A stretch of DNA of 64,000 bases. Origin: Arthrobacter sp. Hiyo4. GTDB lineage: Bacteria; Actinomycetota; Actinomycetes; Actinomycetales; Micrococcaceae. Below, piece by piece: positions 28,353 through 39,558 of this stretch (its first letter is position 1; each line of letters opens with the position of its first letter). A model generated the notes under the pieces. The model was not told where the DNA came from and made no database searches. It saw only the letters and a program-made list of their open reading frames with translations. The position numbers and the translations under genes are program-made. The stretch covers positions 3,162,001 through 3,226,000 of the forward strand of contig AP014718.1 in NCBI GenBank assembly GCA_002370555.1, in the 5' to 3' direction.

Positions 28353-30180
28353 ACTGCCACGTCTTCGTGGCCAACTGATTGCCTGCGAGGTCGCGGATGG
28401 ACGTCCCGCCGCCGGTCACGGTCACCGTGTACTTCGTCTTCGCTGCCAGGGTGTTCTGCGGGTCCAGGATCCACTGATTGGTGGTTCCGTTGCGGAAGAC
28501 GGCGGCAGTCACCACGGCCCCGGTGGCGGCGTTCTACACCGTGAACGTGGCGGCGCTGACGCCCTGGACCGGCTCACTGAAGGTCACCGAAAGGTTGTTG
28601 TTCCGTCTGACCAGAAGGGAATTGCTGCCCGGCGTGAATCCTTTGACCGTAGGCGCCGGTCCGGTGGTGAACGTCCAGCTCGTGCTGGCCAACGGCGTGC
28701 CTGTGGTGTCGCGGATGGCCGTGGCGCCGCCACCAGCGTCGCCGTGAAGGTGACATCCGCGGCCAGGTTGGCGGAGGGATCCAGGGTGGCCGTTTTGGTT
28801 GTTGCGTTGTAGCTGACCGTTGCCGGGATGGCGGCACCGGCGGCGTTCCGGAGCACAAATGTTCCGACACCAACACCCTGGACCGCCGTGCTGAACGTGG
28901 CCGTCACATTGCTGGCCCGGGCACCGCCGTCGACTGTGCTGCGGGTGACTTGGCCGTAACTGTGGGGGCAGGCGCCACGGGAGCCGGTGCAGGTGCCGGA
29001 GCCGGAGCCGTCGCGGCGGCGTACAGCAGGCGGTTCGGTGTGCCGGTTCCGATGCCCGTGATGGCGCCGGCAGTGGCGTTCGAGGTCAACGACGCAGCGA
29101 CCTGGGCCGGTGTAAGCGCCGGGTTCTGGGACAGCAGCAGCGCCGCGGCGCCTGCCGTGTGGGGCGAAGCCATGGACGTGCCGGACATGGAGGCGGTTGC
29201 GGTGTTGGAGGTGTACGACGCCGAAACAATGCCGACGCCGGGTGCATACAGATCCACGCAGGAACCGAAGTTGGAGAACGAAGCCTGGCGGTCTGCGGAA
29301 TCGCTGGCTGCCACCGTGACCGCTGCCGGGAGCCGCGCCGGCGAGCTCCCGCAGGCGTCCGCGGCAGAGTTGCCGGCGGCAACCACTGCCGCAACGCCGT
29401 CGTTAATGACACCCTGGAGCGCCGAATCCACCGCCGCGCTGGCCACTCCGCCCAGGCTCATGTTCACCACCGCGGGAGTTCCCGCGGCGTGGTTGGCGGC
29501 GATCCAGTCCAGGCCGGCAACGACGTCGGAGTTGAAGCCGGATCCGGTGCAGTCCAGCACCCTGACGGGGACGATCGTCGCCGCCTTTGCCACGCCGTAG
29601 GTGGTTCCCGCCACCGTTCCGGCCACATGGGTGCCGTGGCCGTTGCAGTCCCCGGATCCGCGGCCATCGGCCACGGCCGTCCAGCCTGCTGCCACGCGGC
29701 CGGCAAATTCTGAGTGGGAGGCGAGCACGCCGGTGTCCACCACGTACGCGTTGACTCCGGCGCCGGCGGCGGTCCACGTGTAGGAACCCGAAAGGGGCAG
29801 GGCCGCTGGTCCACGCGGTCCAACCCCCATGGCGCGGGCTGCTGCGTTGCGGAGAGTGTGATGGGGGCATCCACCTCAACCGAGGCGACGCCCGCCGAGC
29901 GGGACAATGCCGCAGCCTGCGCCGGCGTCGCCGTGACCACGGCGCCGCGCAGGGCGTGCGAAAAGGAGCGTCCGACGCCGAGGCCCTGGGACTTGAGGCG
30001 CGCCGCCTCGGCCGGGACGTCCGTTCCCGCGGTGAAGAGGACCAGATAGCGGACGCTTGCGTCGTTGCCGCCCGGGGCAAGGGGCAGTGCAACGGCGGCG
30101 GCGGGCAGGCCAGAAGCGGTTAGTGCCACCGCAGAAATCAGCATGGCGGCAGCGGTCGGCACAAAACGGAAGGTGCGCAT
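28333..30180 (-). CDS. Secreted subtilisin-like serine protease (S8) with Ig-like repeats
   Basis: The signal peptide ([20 protein letters not shown]) is followed by an I9-type propeptide. The catalytic triad is Asp in [15 protein letters not shown], His in [13 protein letters not shown] and Ser in [12 protein letters not shown]; the oxyanion region is [11 protein letters not shown]. After a Pro/Ala-rich linker ([11 protein letters not shown]) come two Big_5-like domains of about 100 residues, each ending in WTFTTG or WQFTTG. At least four breaks occur (near 29800, 28930, 28735 and 28530). The enzyme should act outside the cell on proteins. Confidence 0.88.
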
Positions 30181-30370
30181 GGCGGGGTCCTAGTGTGACG
30201 GTCTGGATTGATGCTGGCGGCAACAAATCCCCGCCTATCACCAGATTAGGAGCCCGCCACGCGCCGCGGCCGGGAATTGGGTTGATCCTGCGCCAACCCT
30301 TCGGCGTCTGCGGAATTCTTGCGGGACCGCCCTCCCCCCGGCCGACCCTTCCGATCAGTTTTTCAGAGCC

Positions 30371-31241
30371 TCAGTCCTCCGTTGGCGTGGTCCTGTTGGA
30401 GTGGTAGGTCCGCCACGTGTGTTCAGGCTCGTAGCCCAACAGGCGCCGGGCCTTGTCGATGGACAGCAAGGTCTCGTGTTCGCCCAACTCCTTGGTCACG
30501 GTGACGTTGGGGAACACCTCCGCGGCGAGGCTGGCGCTGGAACGCGTCATGACAGTGTCCGCGTTCGCGATGATGAAGGCCTGGAACCCGGGCTTGCCGT
30601 TTTCCAGCGCACGCGCCACAGCCTGCGCGCCGTCGCGCCCGTCGATGTAGCCCAGAGGTTCCACTTCCGCCCGCTGGCGTCCGAATCAAACGACGGGAAC
30701 AGTTCGTAGTCCTCAGGATCCATAACGTTGGAGAACCGCAGGCCCGCAATGCTGAGCTCCGGATCCCAGCGCGTCAGCTGGATCGCCATCTGCTCCTCGA
30801 GGTGCTTCACGAGTGAGTACGTGCTCTCCGGGCGGGCCGGGTATTCCTCATCCACCGGGATATAGGGAGGGTCGACATCGAACGGCAGCCCCAGCACCGT
30901 CTCGCTGGAGGCGTAAACCACCTTCTTGATGCCGGCCCGCCGCGCTGCCTGGAAGACGTTGTAGGTCGAGAGCATGTTGTTCTCGAAGGTGGCGGCATCC
31001 GGGATGATGCCGGGGCCGGAATGGCTCCCAGATGGACGATTGCGTCGAAGCCGTCATGCCGGTCGTCGAGACCGAGGAACACGTCAAGGACCTGGCCATA
31101 GTTGCGCAGGTCCACGATTGCCAACCCGCGGTGCCGTTCCCCCGCCCGGTCCAGGTTCAGCACCTGGTGGCCGTCGTCGGTCAGCCTGCGGACCACATGC
31201 CGTCCCAGTTTTCCGCTGCCGCCGGTCACTGCAATTCTCAT
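30371..31241 (-). CDS. NAD-dependent epimerase/dehydratase (SDR type)
   Basis: Extended SDR: RIAVTGGSGKLGRHVVRRL at the N-terminus, DAIVHLGAIPAP, VVYASSETVLG and the STYSLVKHLEE pair (Tyr, Lys). The C-terminal part KARRLLGYEPEHTWRTYH is typical of sugar-nucleotide or uronate-type epimerases. Breaks lie near 31015 and 30665. Its ATG overlaps the expected stop of the upstream adenylate kinase-like gene (ATGA). Confidence 0.85.
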
Positions 31242-31827
31242 GGGACACCCGGGTGGCCAGGAACTTTTCGACGGCGGCAATGGCACGTGTGGTGATGGCA
31301 CTTGGGTCACCGCTGCCATCCACCGAAACCAATATGCCCCGGCCGGCGTAGACCGCCACGACCTCGTGGGTTTCGCTGTGGTAGAGGTCCAGCCGGTGCC
31401 GGAACACATCGATGGTGTCGTCCTTCCGGCCTTGTTCCTTGGCCCGCCGCAGCATCCGTTGCTCCAGTTCGGAATCCGGTGCGCGGAGTTCCACCACGGC
31501 GTCGAGGCGGTGGCTCTGGGACGCCAGTATGTTGTCCAGTTCCACGATCTGGGGAGCTGTCCTGGGATATCCGTCCAGCAGGAAACCGGGCTGCAGATCG
31601 GCGTCGAGGAGCCGGTCCTTGACCAGGGCGTTGGTGAGATGGTCCGGGACAAAAGCGCCGTCATCGAGATACTTGGCGGCCTCTACGCCCAGCGGCGTCT
31701 CGTGGCTGACGTTGATCCGGAAGATTTCGCCCGTGGATACGGTTGGAATGCGGAAGTGCTTGGCGATCTGCACCGCTTGGGTGCCTTTCCCTGAGCCTGG
31801 CGGCCCGATGATGAGCAGTCTGGTCAT
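31238..31827 (-). CDS. Adenylate kinase-like nucleoside monophosphate kinase
   Basis: Begins MTRLLIIGPPGSGKGTQAVQ, with P-loop GPPGSGKGT. It then shows STGEIFR, a LID-region LVKDRLLDADLQPGFLLDGYPRT and RRAKEQGRKDDTIDVFRHRL. The natural stop appears to be the TGA inside the ATG of the epimerase gene at 31238-31240; the written frame misses it because one base is lost upstream and would run on to 31084. The main adk gene of actinobacteria sits in the ribosomal protein operon, so this is probably a second copy. Confidence 0.82.
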
Positions 31828-32225
31828 TTTCCTGTCCCTCCACGGCGTGCTTGCCGGCTGGTCTCGGGTCCACTGTCGGCAGCGCCAACGTGTGCTTCAT
31901 TCTGCCCACAAGTCGCAGCACAACGCCAGCCTGCGGGAAGGGAGCCGGAGGCTGGCGCTGGATTGAGGGGATGTTAGGACCGGGGGTTGCCCCCCAACCG
32001 GCGTAGTGGGCACTGGATTGCCCGCGGCATCCGACAGCCATCGGGAACCCCTCCCTGGCCTGGCCGCCTTGTGGCGCTTCCCAAGGCTCTGGCTTGTATA
32101 TACTTCTGGTTATCGGTTTAGCAGCAGGCCGTTGGACAGTTCGTCGATCCAGCGACCGTCGCCACCTCCTTTTTGCCTCTGCGGCATGGGCCGTGCGGGG
32201 GTGCCGGCTCGTTTGACCTGAGCGA
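31828..32225. other. Intergenic region, about 400 bases, no gene seen
   Basis: No convincing coding region on either strand. It is the shared upstream region of the minus-strand kinase gene and the plus-strand ANTAR gene. A TATACT hexamer at 32099-32104 could be a -10 box for the ANTAR gene, but no matching -35 box is seen. Confidence 0.5.
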
Positions 32226-32982
32226 ATGGCACTAAGAACCGTGGCCAGCGAGTCAACAGCAAAAACAGCGGCATCAATCACCGAGCACCTGCACGAAGAA
32301 CTCCTCAACAGCTCCGACGTGGAGGAGTTCCTGGATGAACTGGCCCGGGTGTCGGCCCGCAGTCTTTCCGAACCCGGCGACGAAGTGCTGTGCCGCATCA
32401 CGCTCCTGCGCCAGCGCAAGGCGGCCACTACTGCCAGCAGTGCGCCGCTGCCCGCGCTGTCAGCCAGCTTGAATGTCAGTACGAGCAAAGCCCGGGAAAG
32501 CCGCCTCGCTCGAGCAGGTGACGGTCCATGTTCCCGAGGTGAAAGATGAAGAGCGCTGGCCCGAATACTGCGAAGCCCTCCTTGACCAAGGCGTCCGTTC
32601 AGTCCTGGCCATCCCGTTCCGGCTGGAGGGGGAAACCAAGGCCACCCTCCTTCTCTATTCCCACCGTGCCTGCCGTTTCGAGGGTCGCGTCCTGACTGCT
32701 GCGGAGGACTTCGTCCGCCAGACCTCCCTTGCCCTGCGGCTTGCGGTGCGTTTCGCGCATTACAGCGAGACTGCGGCGCATCTGCGTGCCACCCTCGAAT
32801 CACGCACGGTGATCGACGTGGCGGTGGGCATCATCATGGCCCAGAACCGGTGCAGCCAGCAGGACGCGTTCGAACTCCTCAAAGCGGCGTCCAGCACCCG
32901 CAATTCCAAGCTGCATGTCGTCGCCGCGGCCGTGGTGAATGCGCTGGGCCAAGGGCCAGCCCTGACCCACTACGAAGGCTGA
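32226..32982 (+). CDS. GAF-ANTAR RNA-binding antiterminator
   Basis: About 252 residues after repair. A divergent GAF sensor covers the first 170 (ITEHLHEELLNSSDVEEFL; later RSVLAIPFRLEGETKATLLL). The C-terminal ANTAR domain reads LESRTVIDVAVGIIMAQNR and CSQQDAFELLKAASSTRN, which binds paired hairpins in nascent RNA. Breaks lie near 32460 and 32510. It fits the many actinobacterial GAF-ANTAR proteins; its RNA targets are unknown. Confidence 0.88.
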
Positions 32983-33050
32983 ACCGGCCCCACGGCCGGC
33001 GGCCGGCTAAGTGACCTCTGCGATGCCCGGCAGGGCGGTTTGCGGAATAT

Positions 33051-33060
33051 GTCATATGAC
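33051..33060. promoter_or_regulatory. Palindrome GTCATATGAC before the receiver gene
   Basis: A perfect 10-bp palindrome 56 bases upstream of the receiver-domain start. It may be an operator; the regulator is unknown. Confidence 0.35.
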
Positions 33061-33115
33061 GGCGTCCACCCCACCGGCCCCGTACACTGGTGGCAAAGTT
33101 GGCTGAGGGGCTTCC

Positions 33116-33559
33116 ATGGAAACAAAACGCACCTGTCTTGTCATCGAGGACAACGATGACATCCGCGGTCTCATCACAGTGGTCCTTACCCGCGCAGGCT
33201 TTTCTGTGTGGTCGGTTGCCAACGGCTCCGAAGGAATTGCCGCGGCCGCTGAACCTTCGATTTCCCTGATCACCCTGGACCTTGGCCTGCCGGACATAGA
33301 CGGGCACGTCGTTGCCCGGGCAATCCGTGCCTTGAGCACCGCTCCCCTGCTGTTCCTCACGGCCAGGTCCGAGGAGGAGGACATTCTGGCCGGAATGTCC
33401 TCCGGCGCTGCCGCCTACCTGACAAAGCCGTTCCACCCCAAGGAACTTCAGGAGCTCGCGCTGCGGCTCTGCCCGGCGGATGCCCCGCCCGCAAAAAGCC
33501 GACGCCACAACGGCAGCAGTAGGAGTAGATGGCCTCAGTCCATCCGTTCGCGGCGGTGA
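33116..33559 (+). CDS. Stand-alone response-regulator receiver (C-terminus possibly chimeric)
   Basis: Receiver domain of about 120 residues: acidic pocket in CLVIEDNDDIRG, phospho-accepting Asp in LITLDLGLPDIDGH, Thr in LLFLTARS, and Lys in YLTKPFHPKELQEL. After residue 125 the reading frame continues for about 20 basic residues that overlap a fragment of a lytic transglycosylase on the other strand, so the natural C-terminus may be lost. If it had an output domain, it is missing. Confidence 0.8.
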   Translation: METKRTCLVIEDNDDIRGLITVVLTRAGFSVWSVANGSEGIAAAAEPSISLITLDLGLPDIDGHVVARAIRALSTAPLLFLTARSEEEDILAGMSSGAAAYLTKPFHPKELQELALRLCPADAPPAKSRRHNGSSRSRWPQSIRSRR

Positions 33560-33663
33560 GGTCGCGGCCATGGGCGCATAAGTATCCGGCCGCGCTGAGG
33601 GCGGCATCGTCGATGTTGAAGGGATCCGTTTCTCCGTCACCGTTCCCGTCCCGTCCCGCAAGC
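33515..33663 (-). pseudogene. Lytic transglycosylase fragment
   Basis: About 50 residues match the MltB-like core: STWELAGRDGNGDGETDPFN, IDDAALSAAGYLCAHGRDL and GWTEAIYSY. Such segments normally lie in the middle of a protein of 250 or more residues. Both ends stop abruptly next to unrelated fragments. Confidence 0.7.
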
Positions 33664-33857
33664 TCCCAGGTGGAGGACGAAGGCCGCGGCTGGGTCCATA
33701 TCAACGGCGGCACCCTGAACGTCAGCGCCGGGGACGACGGCGTGAACGCCTCGGGCGGGCCTCCACCTCCACTTCCGCGCAAGGTGGAATGGGCGGGGCA
33801 TGGGCGCGGTGAAACCGTGGGCGACGACACGGTGAACATCACCGGCGAGACCTACGG
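33664..33857 (+). pseudogene. DUF4353-type carbohydrate-binding protein fragment
   Basis: About 65 residues with GWVHINGGTLNVSAGDDGVN and GDDTVNITG, the repeating beta-helix pattern of DUF4353 proteins. The start and end are missing. It is fused in frame to the phosphodiesterase fragment that follows. Confidence 0.6.
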
Positions 33858-34242
33858 CTACAAACTCGTCGATGCCGAGATCGCAGACCATGCCGTCGAT
33901 GCGATTTCCGGGCGGGGGCCGGACCTGTCCTTTGTCTACTTCTGCGACGCCGATGACGAGGGGCATGTCTACGGGCCGCACACACCGGAATACGCGGCAG
34001 CCATGGGCCGGGTGGACAACCATCTTGCGCGGATCCGGTCCGCTATCCGGCACAGGGTAGAGGTTCTGGACGAGGACTGGTTCATGGTTCTTACGACTGA
34101 TCACGGGCACCTGGATGAGGGCGGACACGGCGGTGACAGCCAGGTGGAGCGGACATCCTTTGTAGCAGCCACCCGCTTCGGCGGCTCCCTAGCGGACTGG
34201 CCCGCCCAGCTGACACCCAGCCAGCTTGCCCCCTGCTGTTGA
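33858..34242 (+). pseudogene. Alkaline phosphatase-family phosphodiesterase, C-terminal part
   Basis: About 125 residues: LSFVYFCDADDEGHVYGPHT and LTTDHGHLDEGGHGGDSQVE carry the metal-binding Asp and His of type I phosphodiesterase/nucleotide pyrophosphatase enzymes. The end WPAQLTPSQLAP is close to the natural C-terminus and is followed by a hairpin at 34252-34272. The N-terminal 150-200 residues are missing. Confidence 0.7.
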
Positions 34243-34251
34243 GCTGCCTCT

Positions 34252-34272
34252 CCGCCTAAACTTTCTAGGCGG
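34252..34272 (+). terminator. Short hairpin after the phosphodiesterase fragment
   Basis: CCGCCTA-N7-TAGGCGG, a 7-bp perfect stem directly after the end of the fragment. No T-run. Confidence 0.4.
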
Positions 34273-34394
34273 CGGGCCTCCGATGTCCTGCGGATGACGG
34301 ACCCATCCATGGACAGGCAGGTCCGCCCAGCCCTTCTTGCCGTCGCTGGGTGCCGTCGGCCGGCCGGTGGCCGGAGACGTCTTCATCGGGGTCG

Positions 34395-34438
34395 GTGAGA
34401 GAGCGTTTGGGTTTTTCCTGCAAGAAGTGAGAGAGCGT
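34395..34438 (+). repeat. Direct repeat GTGAGAGAGCGT
   Basis: Two copies of GTGAGAGAGCGT at 34395-34406 and 34427-34438, 32 bases apart. A related string GTGAGAGCGTT occurs at about 39929. The rest of 34273-34524 shows no gene. Confidence 0.5.
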
Positions 34439-34524
34439 CCGGGGTGGGAGGGCGTGGGGGCGCTGTCTGGAATCCGGTTATCGGCGCATACTTGAACGCA
34501 CAGGCCACGCCATGGGAGGACACC

Positions 34525-34722
34525 ATGAAGTTTCTCGGAGCACTGATTGTCATCTGGCTGATCATCGGAGGAATCGCCGCCTGGCAGCGCGGCTACTTCG
34601 GCGGGGCTCCAGGGTCCTGCGCCGCGGCGGGAACGGTGGCCATCACCATCGTCGCGGGTCCGCTGAACTATGTGGGCGTCAACCCGAAGCTGGACTGCGT
34701 GCTGCCCCAGCCTTCCCAGTAG
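34525..34722 (+). CDS. Small membrane protein
   Basis: 65 residues. One hydrophobic helix near the N-terminus (FLGALIVIWLIIGGIAAW), a cysteine in GSCAAAGTVAITIVAG, a second weakly hydrophobic stretch and a short tail with one more cysteine (LDCVLPQPSQ). The ATG at 34525 has GGAGG seven bases upstream. No known family is recognised; such genes are common in Arthrobacter-like genomes. Confidence 0.7.
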   Translation: MKFLGALIVIWLIIGGIAAWQRGYFGGAPGSCAAAGTVAITIVAGPLNYVGVNPKLDCVLPQPSQ

Positions 34723-34757
34723 CCACATCCTTGGTGCCGCGGCGGGCGCGTCCCTAG

Positions 34758-35674
<917 letters not shown>

Positions 35675-35678
35675 CAAA

Positions 35679-35723
35679 AAAGAGTGGAGGGGCCAGGCGT
35701 TTCGCCTGGCCCCTCCACTCTTT
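35679..35723. terminator. Strong bidirectional terminator
   Basis: A perfect 21-bp stem (35679-35699 with 35703-35723) and TTT loop between the convergent hydrolase and desaturase genes. An A-run at the left end becomes a T-run for the minus-strand transcript. Confidence 0.93.
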
Positions 35724-35737
35724 AAGGCTTAGTCAGC

Positions 35738-36924
35738 TCAAGCCCTGGCAGCCTTGCCCGGCAGCGCCAGCTTGAAGACCTTCGCCCAGGACGATCCCAC
35801 CTGCTTCAGCAGCGGACCCGTGGTGTACTTCAGGCCGTAACGCTGGCAGATCTCGCGGACCCGCGGAGCAACCTCGGCGTACCGGTTGGACGGCAGGTCC
35901 GGGAAGAGGTGGTGCTCGATCTGGTGCGACAGGTTGCCAGTCATCAGGTGCATGAACTTGGAACCGGAGATGTTGGCGGAGCCGATCATCTGGCGGACGT
36001 ACCAGTCACCGCGGGTTTCGCCTTCCACCATTTCCTCGGTGAAGGTGTCAGTGCCTTCCGGGAAGTGGCCGCAGAAGATCACGGCATGTGCCCACACGTT
36101 GCGGACGGCGTTGGCGGTCAGGGTGCCGTAGAGCGCCTGCTTGCCGGAACCGGTCAGCATGGCGACGGCGGGAGTGGCGGCGTAGTCCTTGGTGAACTGG
36201 GTGACTACCTTGCGGCCCAAAGCCTTGAGGTCCTTGACGAGCGCTTCCTTGGACTTCTTGCCCGCCTGGTACTCAGCAAGCTCAAGGTCGTAGATGGCGA
36301 TGCCCCACTCGAAGAGCGGGGAAAGGATGGCGTTGTACAGCGGGTTGCCCAGGTTGTGCGGCTGCCACGGCTGGTTCTCGTCCATGCGCAGGAGGTTGTA
36401 CCCGACGTCGTTGTCCTTGCCTACAACGTTGGTCCAGCGGTGGTGGAGGTCGTTGTGCGTGTGCTGCCAGGCGCGCGACGGGGTGACGAAGTCCCACTCC
36501 CAGGTGGTGGAGTGGATGTCAGGATCCCGCATCCAGTCCCACTGCCCGTGCAGGATGTTGTGGCCGAGTTCCATGTTTTCCAGGATCTTGGCGAAGCTCA
36601 GCAGCGTGGTGCCGGTGACCCAGGCTGCCTTGTTCTTGCTGACCAGCAGTGCCGCGCGGCCGGAGATCTCCAGCCCGCGCTGGATCTTGATCATGCGGCG
36701 GATGTAGGCGGCGTCGGAGGCGCCGCGCTTGGCCAGGATTTCATCGCGGATCGCGTCGAGTTCGCGGCCCAGCTCAGCCACCTGTTCGTCGGTAAGGTGC
36801 GCCGCGGCAGGAGGGCGGACCAGGGGGCTGCCGGACTCGGCCAGCGCTCCGGGCGCGTCTTTGCCGCTCCGGTGGGGGCGGTGTTGCTTTCTGAGACTTT
36901 CTTGCTTTCTGAAACTACTGACAT
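35738..36924 (-). CDS. Membrane fatty-acid desaturase (DesA3-like)
   Basis: About 395 residues after one repair near 36800. Three histidine boxes hold the di-iron centre: HNILHG, HTHNDLHH and HQIEHH. The order and the segment NLSHQIEHHLFPDLPSNRY match the linoleoyl-CoA/stearoyl-CoA desaturase group that includes mycobacterial DesA3. It starts at 36924 (MSVVSESKKVSESN), 13 bases after the reductase gene, with GGAG upstream. It introduces a double bond into acyl-CoA or lipid chains using electrons from the partner reductase. Confidence 0.92.
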
Positions 36925-36937
36925 GCGGTATTGCTCC

Positions 36938-38032
36938 TCAGAGTTCGAGGTTGACGGGTCCGGCGGCTGCCGAGACACACGTTTGGATTAGTTGGCCGGG
37001 TTCGCCGTGGACCTCGTTGGTGCGGAGGTCACGGACCTGTCCGGCCAGGAGCGGAGTCAGGCAACTGTGGCAGATTCCCATCCGGCAGCCGCTGGGCATC
37101 AGCACGCCGGCGTCTTCGCCGACGTCGAGCAGCGGAGTGTCGCCGTCGGCGTCAACTTCCCGGTCCGACGCCTCAAAGGTGACCAGGCCGCCGTCGTGCC
37201 CTACACCCCGGCGAAGGTGGTGTTGAACCGTTCGATCATGAGGTTGCCGGGATCGCCGGCGAGCGCAACATCGGAGCCGGGGCACCGGCGGTGAGGGACG
37301 CCTGCTTCCACAGGGCCTCGGCGTCGTCCAGGAAACTGTCCGGGCCGCACGCGTAAGCGGCCCGTTCCTTCCAGTCCGGGCAGATCTCATCGAGCTCGGC
37401 CGTGTTGGTCAGGTCCATCCGGCCCTGTTCGCCGGTGTACCAGTGGGCCAGCCGGAAGTTGGGGAACTGGTCAGCCAGTTCGGCGAGTTCCTCGCGGAAG
37501 AGGCTGTCGCCGGGGGTGCGGGCTGAGTGGACCAGGACGACGTCGGCATCCGGGCGGCGGGGAACAAGGGTGCGGATCATGGACATCACCGGAGTGATGC
37601 CGCTGCCGGCGGTGACCATCAGGAGCGGCCTGGGGTGCTCGGGCAGGACGAAATCGCCTGCGGCGGTGCCAGGAAAAGGACGTCGCCCGGTTTCGTGGTC
37701 CGGACCAGAGTTCCGGAAACAGCGCCGACGTCGGTGACGGTGATGGCCGGGTCCTTGCCGGCAGGGGCGCTCAGCGAATACGAGCGCCAGTGGCGGACGC
37801 CGTCCAGCTCAACGCCGATGCGCGCCCACTGGCCGGCCAGATGGGAATGCCAGCCGCGGCCGGGACGGAAGAAGATGGTTGCCGACTGTGCCGTTTCCTG
37901 GACCACACGGGTCACCACTCCACGCAGCTGGCGCGCGGAGAAAACAGGGTTAAAGAGCGCCAGAATATCTTCCGGTGCCAATGGCGTGGTCAGTACGGAA
38001 GCCGCCTGTGCCAGCTGACGTAGCCGGATCAT
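36938..38032 (-). CDS. Flavodoxin-reductase-like oxidoreductase with 2Fe-2S domain (desaturase partner)
   Basis: About 365 residues after repair. Order of domains: FAD-binding (WRSYSLSAPAGKD), NAD(P)-binding (LLMVTAGSGITPVMSMI, YACGPDSFLDDAEALW), and a C-terminal plant-type ferredoxin with CRMGICHSC and a later QTCVS for 2Fe-2S. Breaks occur near 37660 and 37255. The set-up equals the DesA3 partner Rv3230c of Mycobacterium tuberculosis. It is the first gene of the operon with the desaturase. A start 29 bases upstream (MARAAL) in another frame is possible. Confidence 0.92.
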
Positions 38033-38166
38033 GCAGTCAAACCTAAAGCGGCGCGAGCCATATGTCTCTCTCCTGACCGTTCCGCAGTCACGCAGTAAAT
38101 GTTGGGGCCTTAGCCCCCCAAGCCCGCTACAAGCCTAACGGCTGTGGCTTGCTGATGGTTCCCGGG

Positions 38167-38370
38167 TCAGCGGCTGTCCCGGTCTTCGAATTCCTCATCG
38201 AGGTCGTGGTGCCTGAACTCCGTCTCCGGATTCGGTTCGCCCTCGGCCACGTACTCATAGTCCAGTTGACGCTGCACCTGGCTGTCCAGAACCTGCAGTT
38301 CCCGGTCCGGAACCTTGGAAAGATCTTCCGGGAACTCGTCTTCCGGTGTCAGGTGTAGTTTTTCGGACAT
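38167..38370 (-). CDS. Small acidic hypothetical protein
   Basis: 67 residues, strongly acidic: MSEKLHLTPEDEFPEDLSKV and a tail HHDLDEEFEDRDSR. No membrane helix. AGAGAGG lies eight bases before the ATG. No family is recognised. Confidence 0.65.
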   Translation of the reverse strand: MSEKLHLTPEDEFPEDLSKVPDRELQVLDSQVQRQLDYEYVAEGEPNPETEFRHHDLDEEFEDRDSR

Positions 38371-38472
38371 GGTGAGCCTCTCTAGGCCGTGAGGAATAAC
38401 CGGGCCTCAATGGCCCGCACCTTCTCAGGATATTACGTTCCGGGCGGATCACCCAGCGGAATCGGCGCCGGA

Positions 38473-39504
38473 TCAGGAACGGGCCGGGGTCCAGCCGACG
38501 GCGGGCGCAATGTACCGGGCGATGTTGCCCAGCATTTTGGCGTTGAAGTCGACGCCCAGCTGGTTGGGCACAGTCACCAGCAGCGTGTCCGCGGCCTGGA
38601 CGGCGGCGTCGGCGGCCAGCTGTTCGGCCAGGACATCCGGGGCCCGGCATAGGTCTTGCCAAAGCGTGCCGTCAGGCCGTCGATGACGCCCACCTGGTCC
38701 CGGCTGTCCCGCAGCGCGCTGCCCGCAAAATACCTGCTGTCCTCGTCGTCCACGATTGGCAGGATGCTCCGGCTGACAGAGACCCGCGGCTGGTGGCTGT
38801 GTCCTGCCGCGGCCCAGGCCTCCAGGAAGAGCTGGATTTGCTCCGCCTGCAGCTGGTCGAAGGGACGCCGGTGTCCTCGGTGAGCAGGGTGGAGCTCATC
38901 AGATTCATGCCCAGGCCGGCCGCCCACACGGCGGTGCTGCGGCTTCCGGCGCCCCACCAGATCCGCTCTGTGAGGCCGGCGACTGCGGCTGGACCGGCAA
39001 CAGGCCAATGGCTCCGCCGGCGTAGCGCGGGTCCGCCTCGGCCACGCCGGCGCCGCTGATGGCATGCCGGAACTCGGCTGTGTGCCGGCGGGCCATGTCC
39101 GCGGCGGTCTCCCGTTCGGCCGGTTGGTGGCCGAAGGCGGCGGCCCCGTTCCGGGCGGGCTCGGGTGAACCACGGCTGATGCCGAGTTGCAGCCTGCCGC
39201 CGCTGATCAGATCCGTGGCGGCGGCTTCCTCGGCCATGTACAGCGGATTTTCGTACCGCATGTCGATGACGCCCGTGCCCATCTCTATCCGGCTGGTCCG
39301 GGCCGCGATGGCTGCCAGCAACGGGAAGGGCGACGCCTGCTGACGGGCGAAATGGTGCACCCGGAAGAAGGCGCCGTCGATTCCGAGTTCCTCGGCGGCC
39401 ACCGCCAGCTCAATGCCCTGGCGCAGGGCCTCGCCGGCGGTTCTGGTGCGGGAGCCCTGGCCGGGGCCCCAGTGGCCGAAGGACAGGAATCCGATGCGTT
39501 GCAT
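38473..39504 (-). CDS. LLM-class flavin-dependent oxidoreductase
   Basis: Luciferase-like monooxygenase fold, about 344 residues after repair. It starts [20 protein letters not shown]; other motifs are [40 protein letters not shown] and [14 protein letters not shown]. The end reads [20 protein letters not shown] and [10 protein letters not shown]. Breaks lie near 38975, 38860 and 38645. It uses FMN or F420; the substrate is unknown. Confidence 0.87.
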
Positions 39505-39558
39505 GTAAGGCCCAACCTCCCGCCGGGTGGCCGCATTCCCGGCTGGCATGATGAGCCT

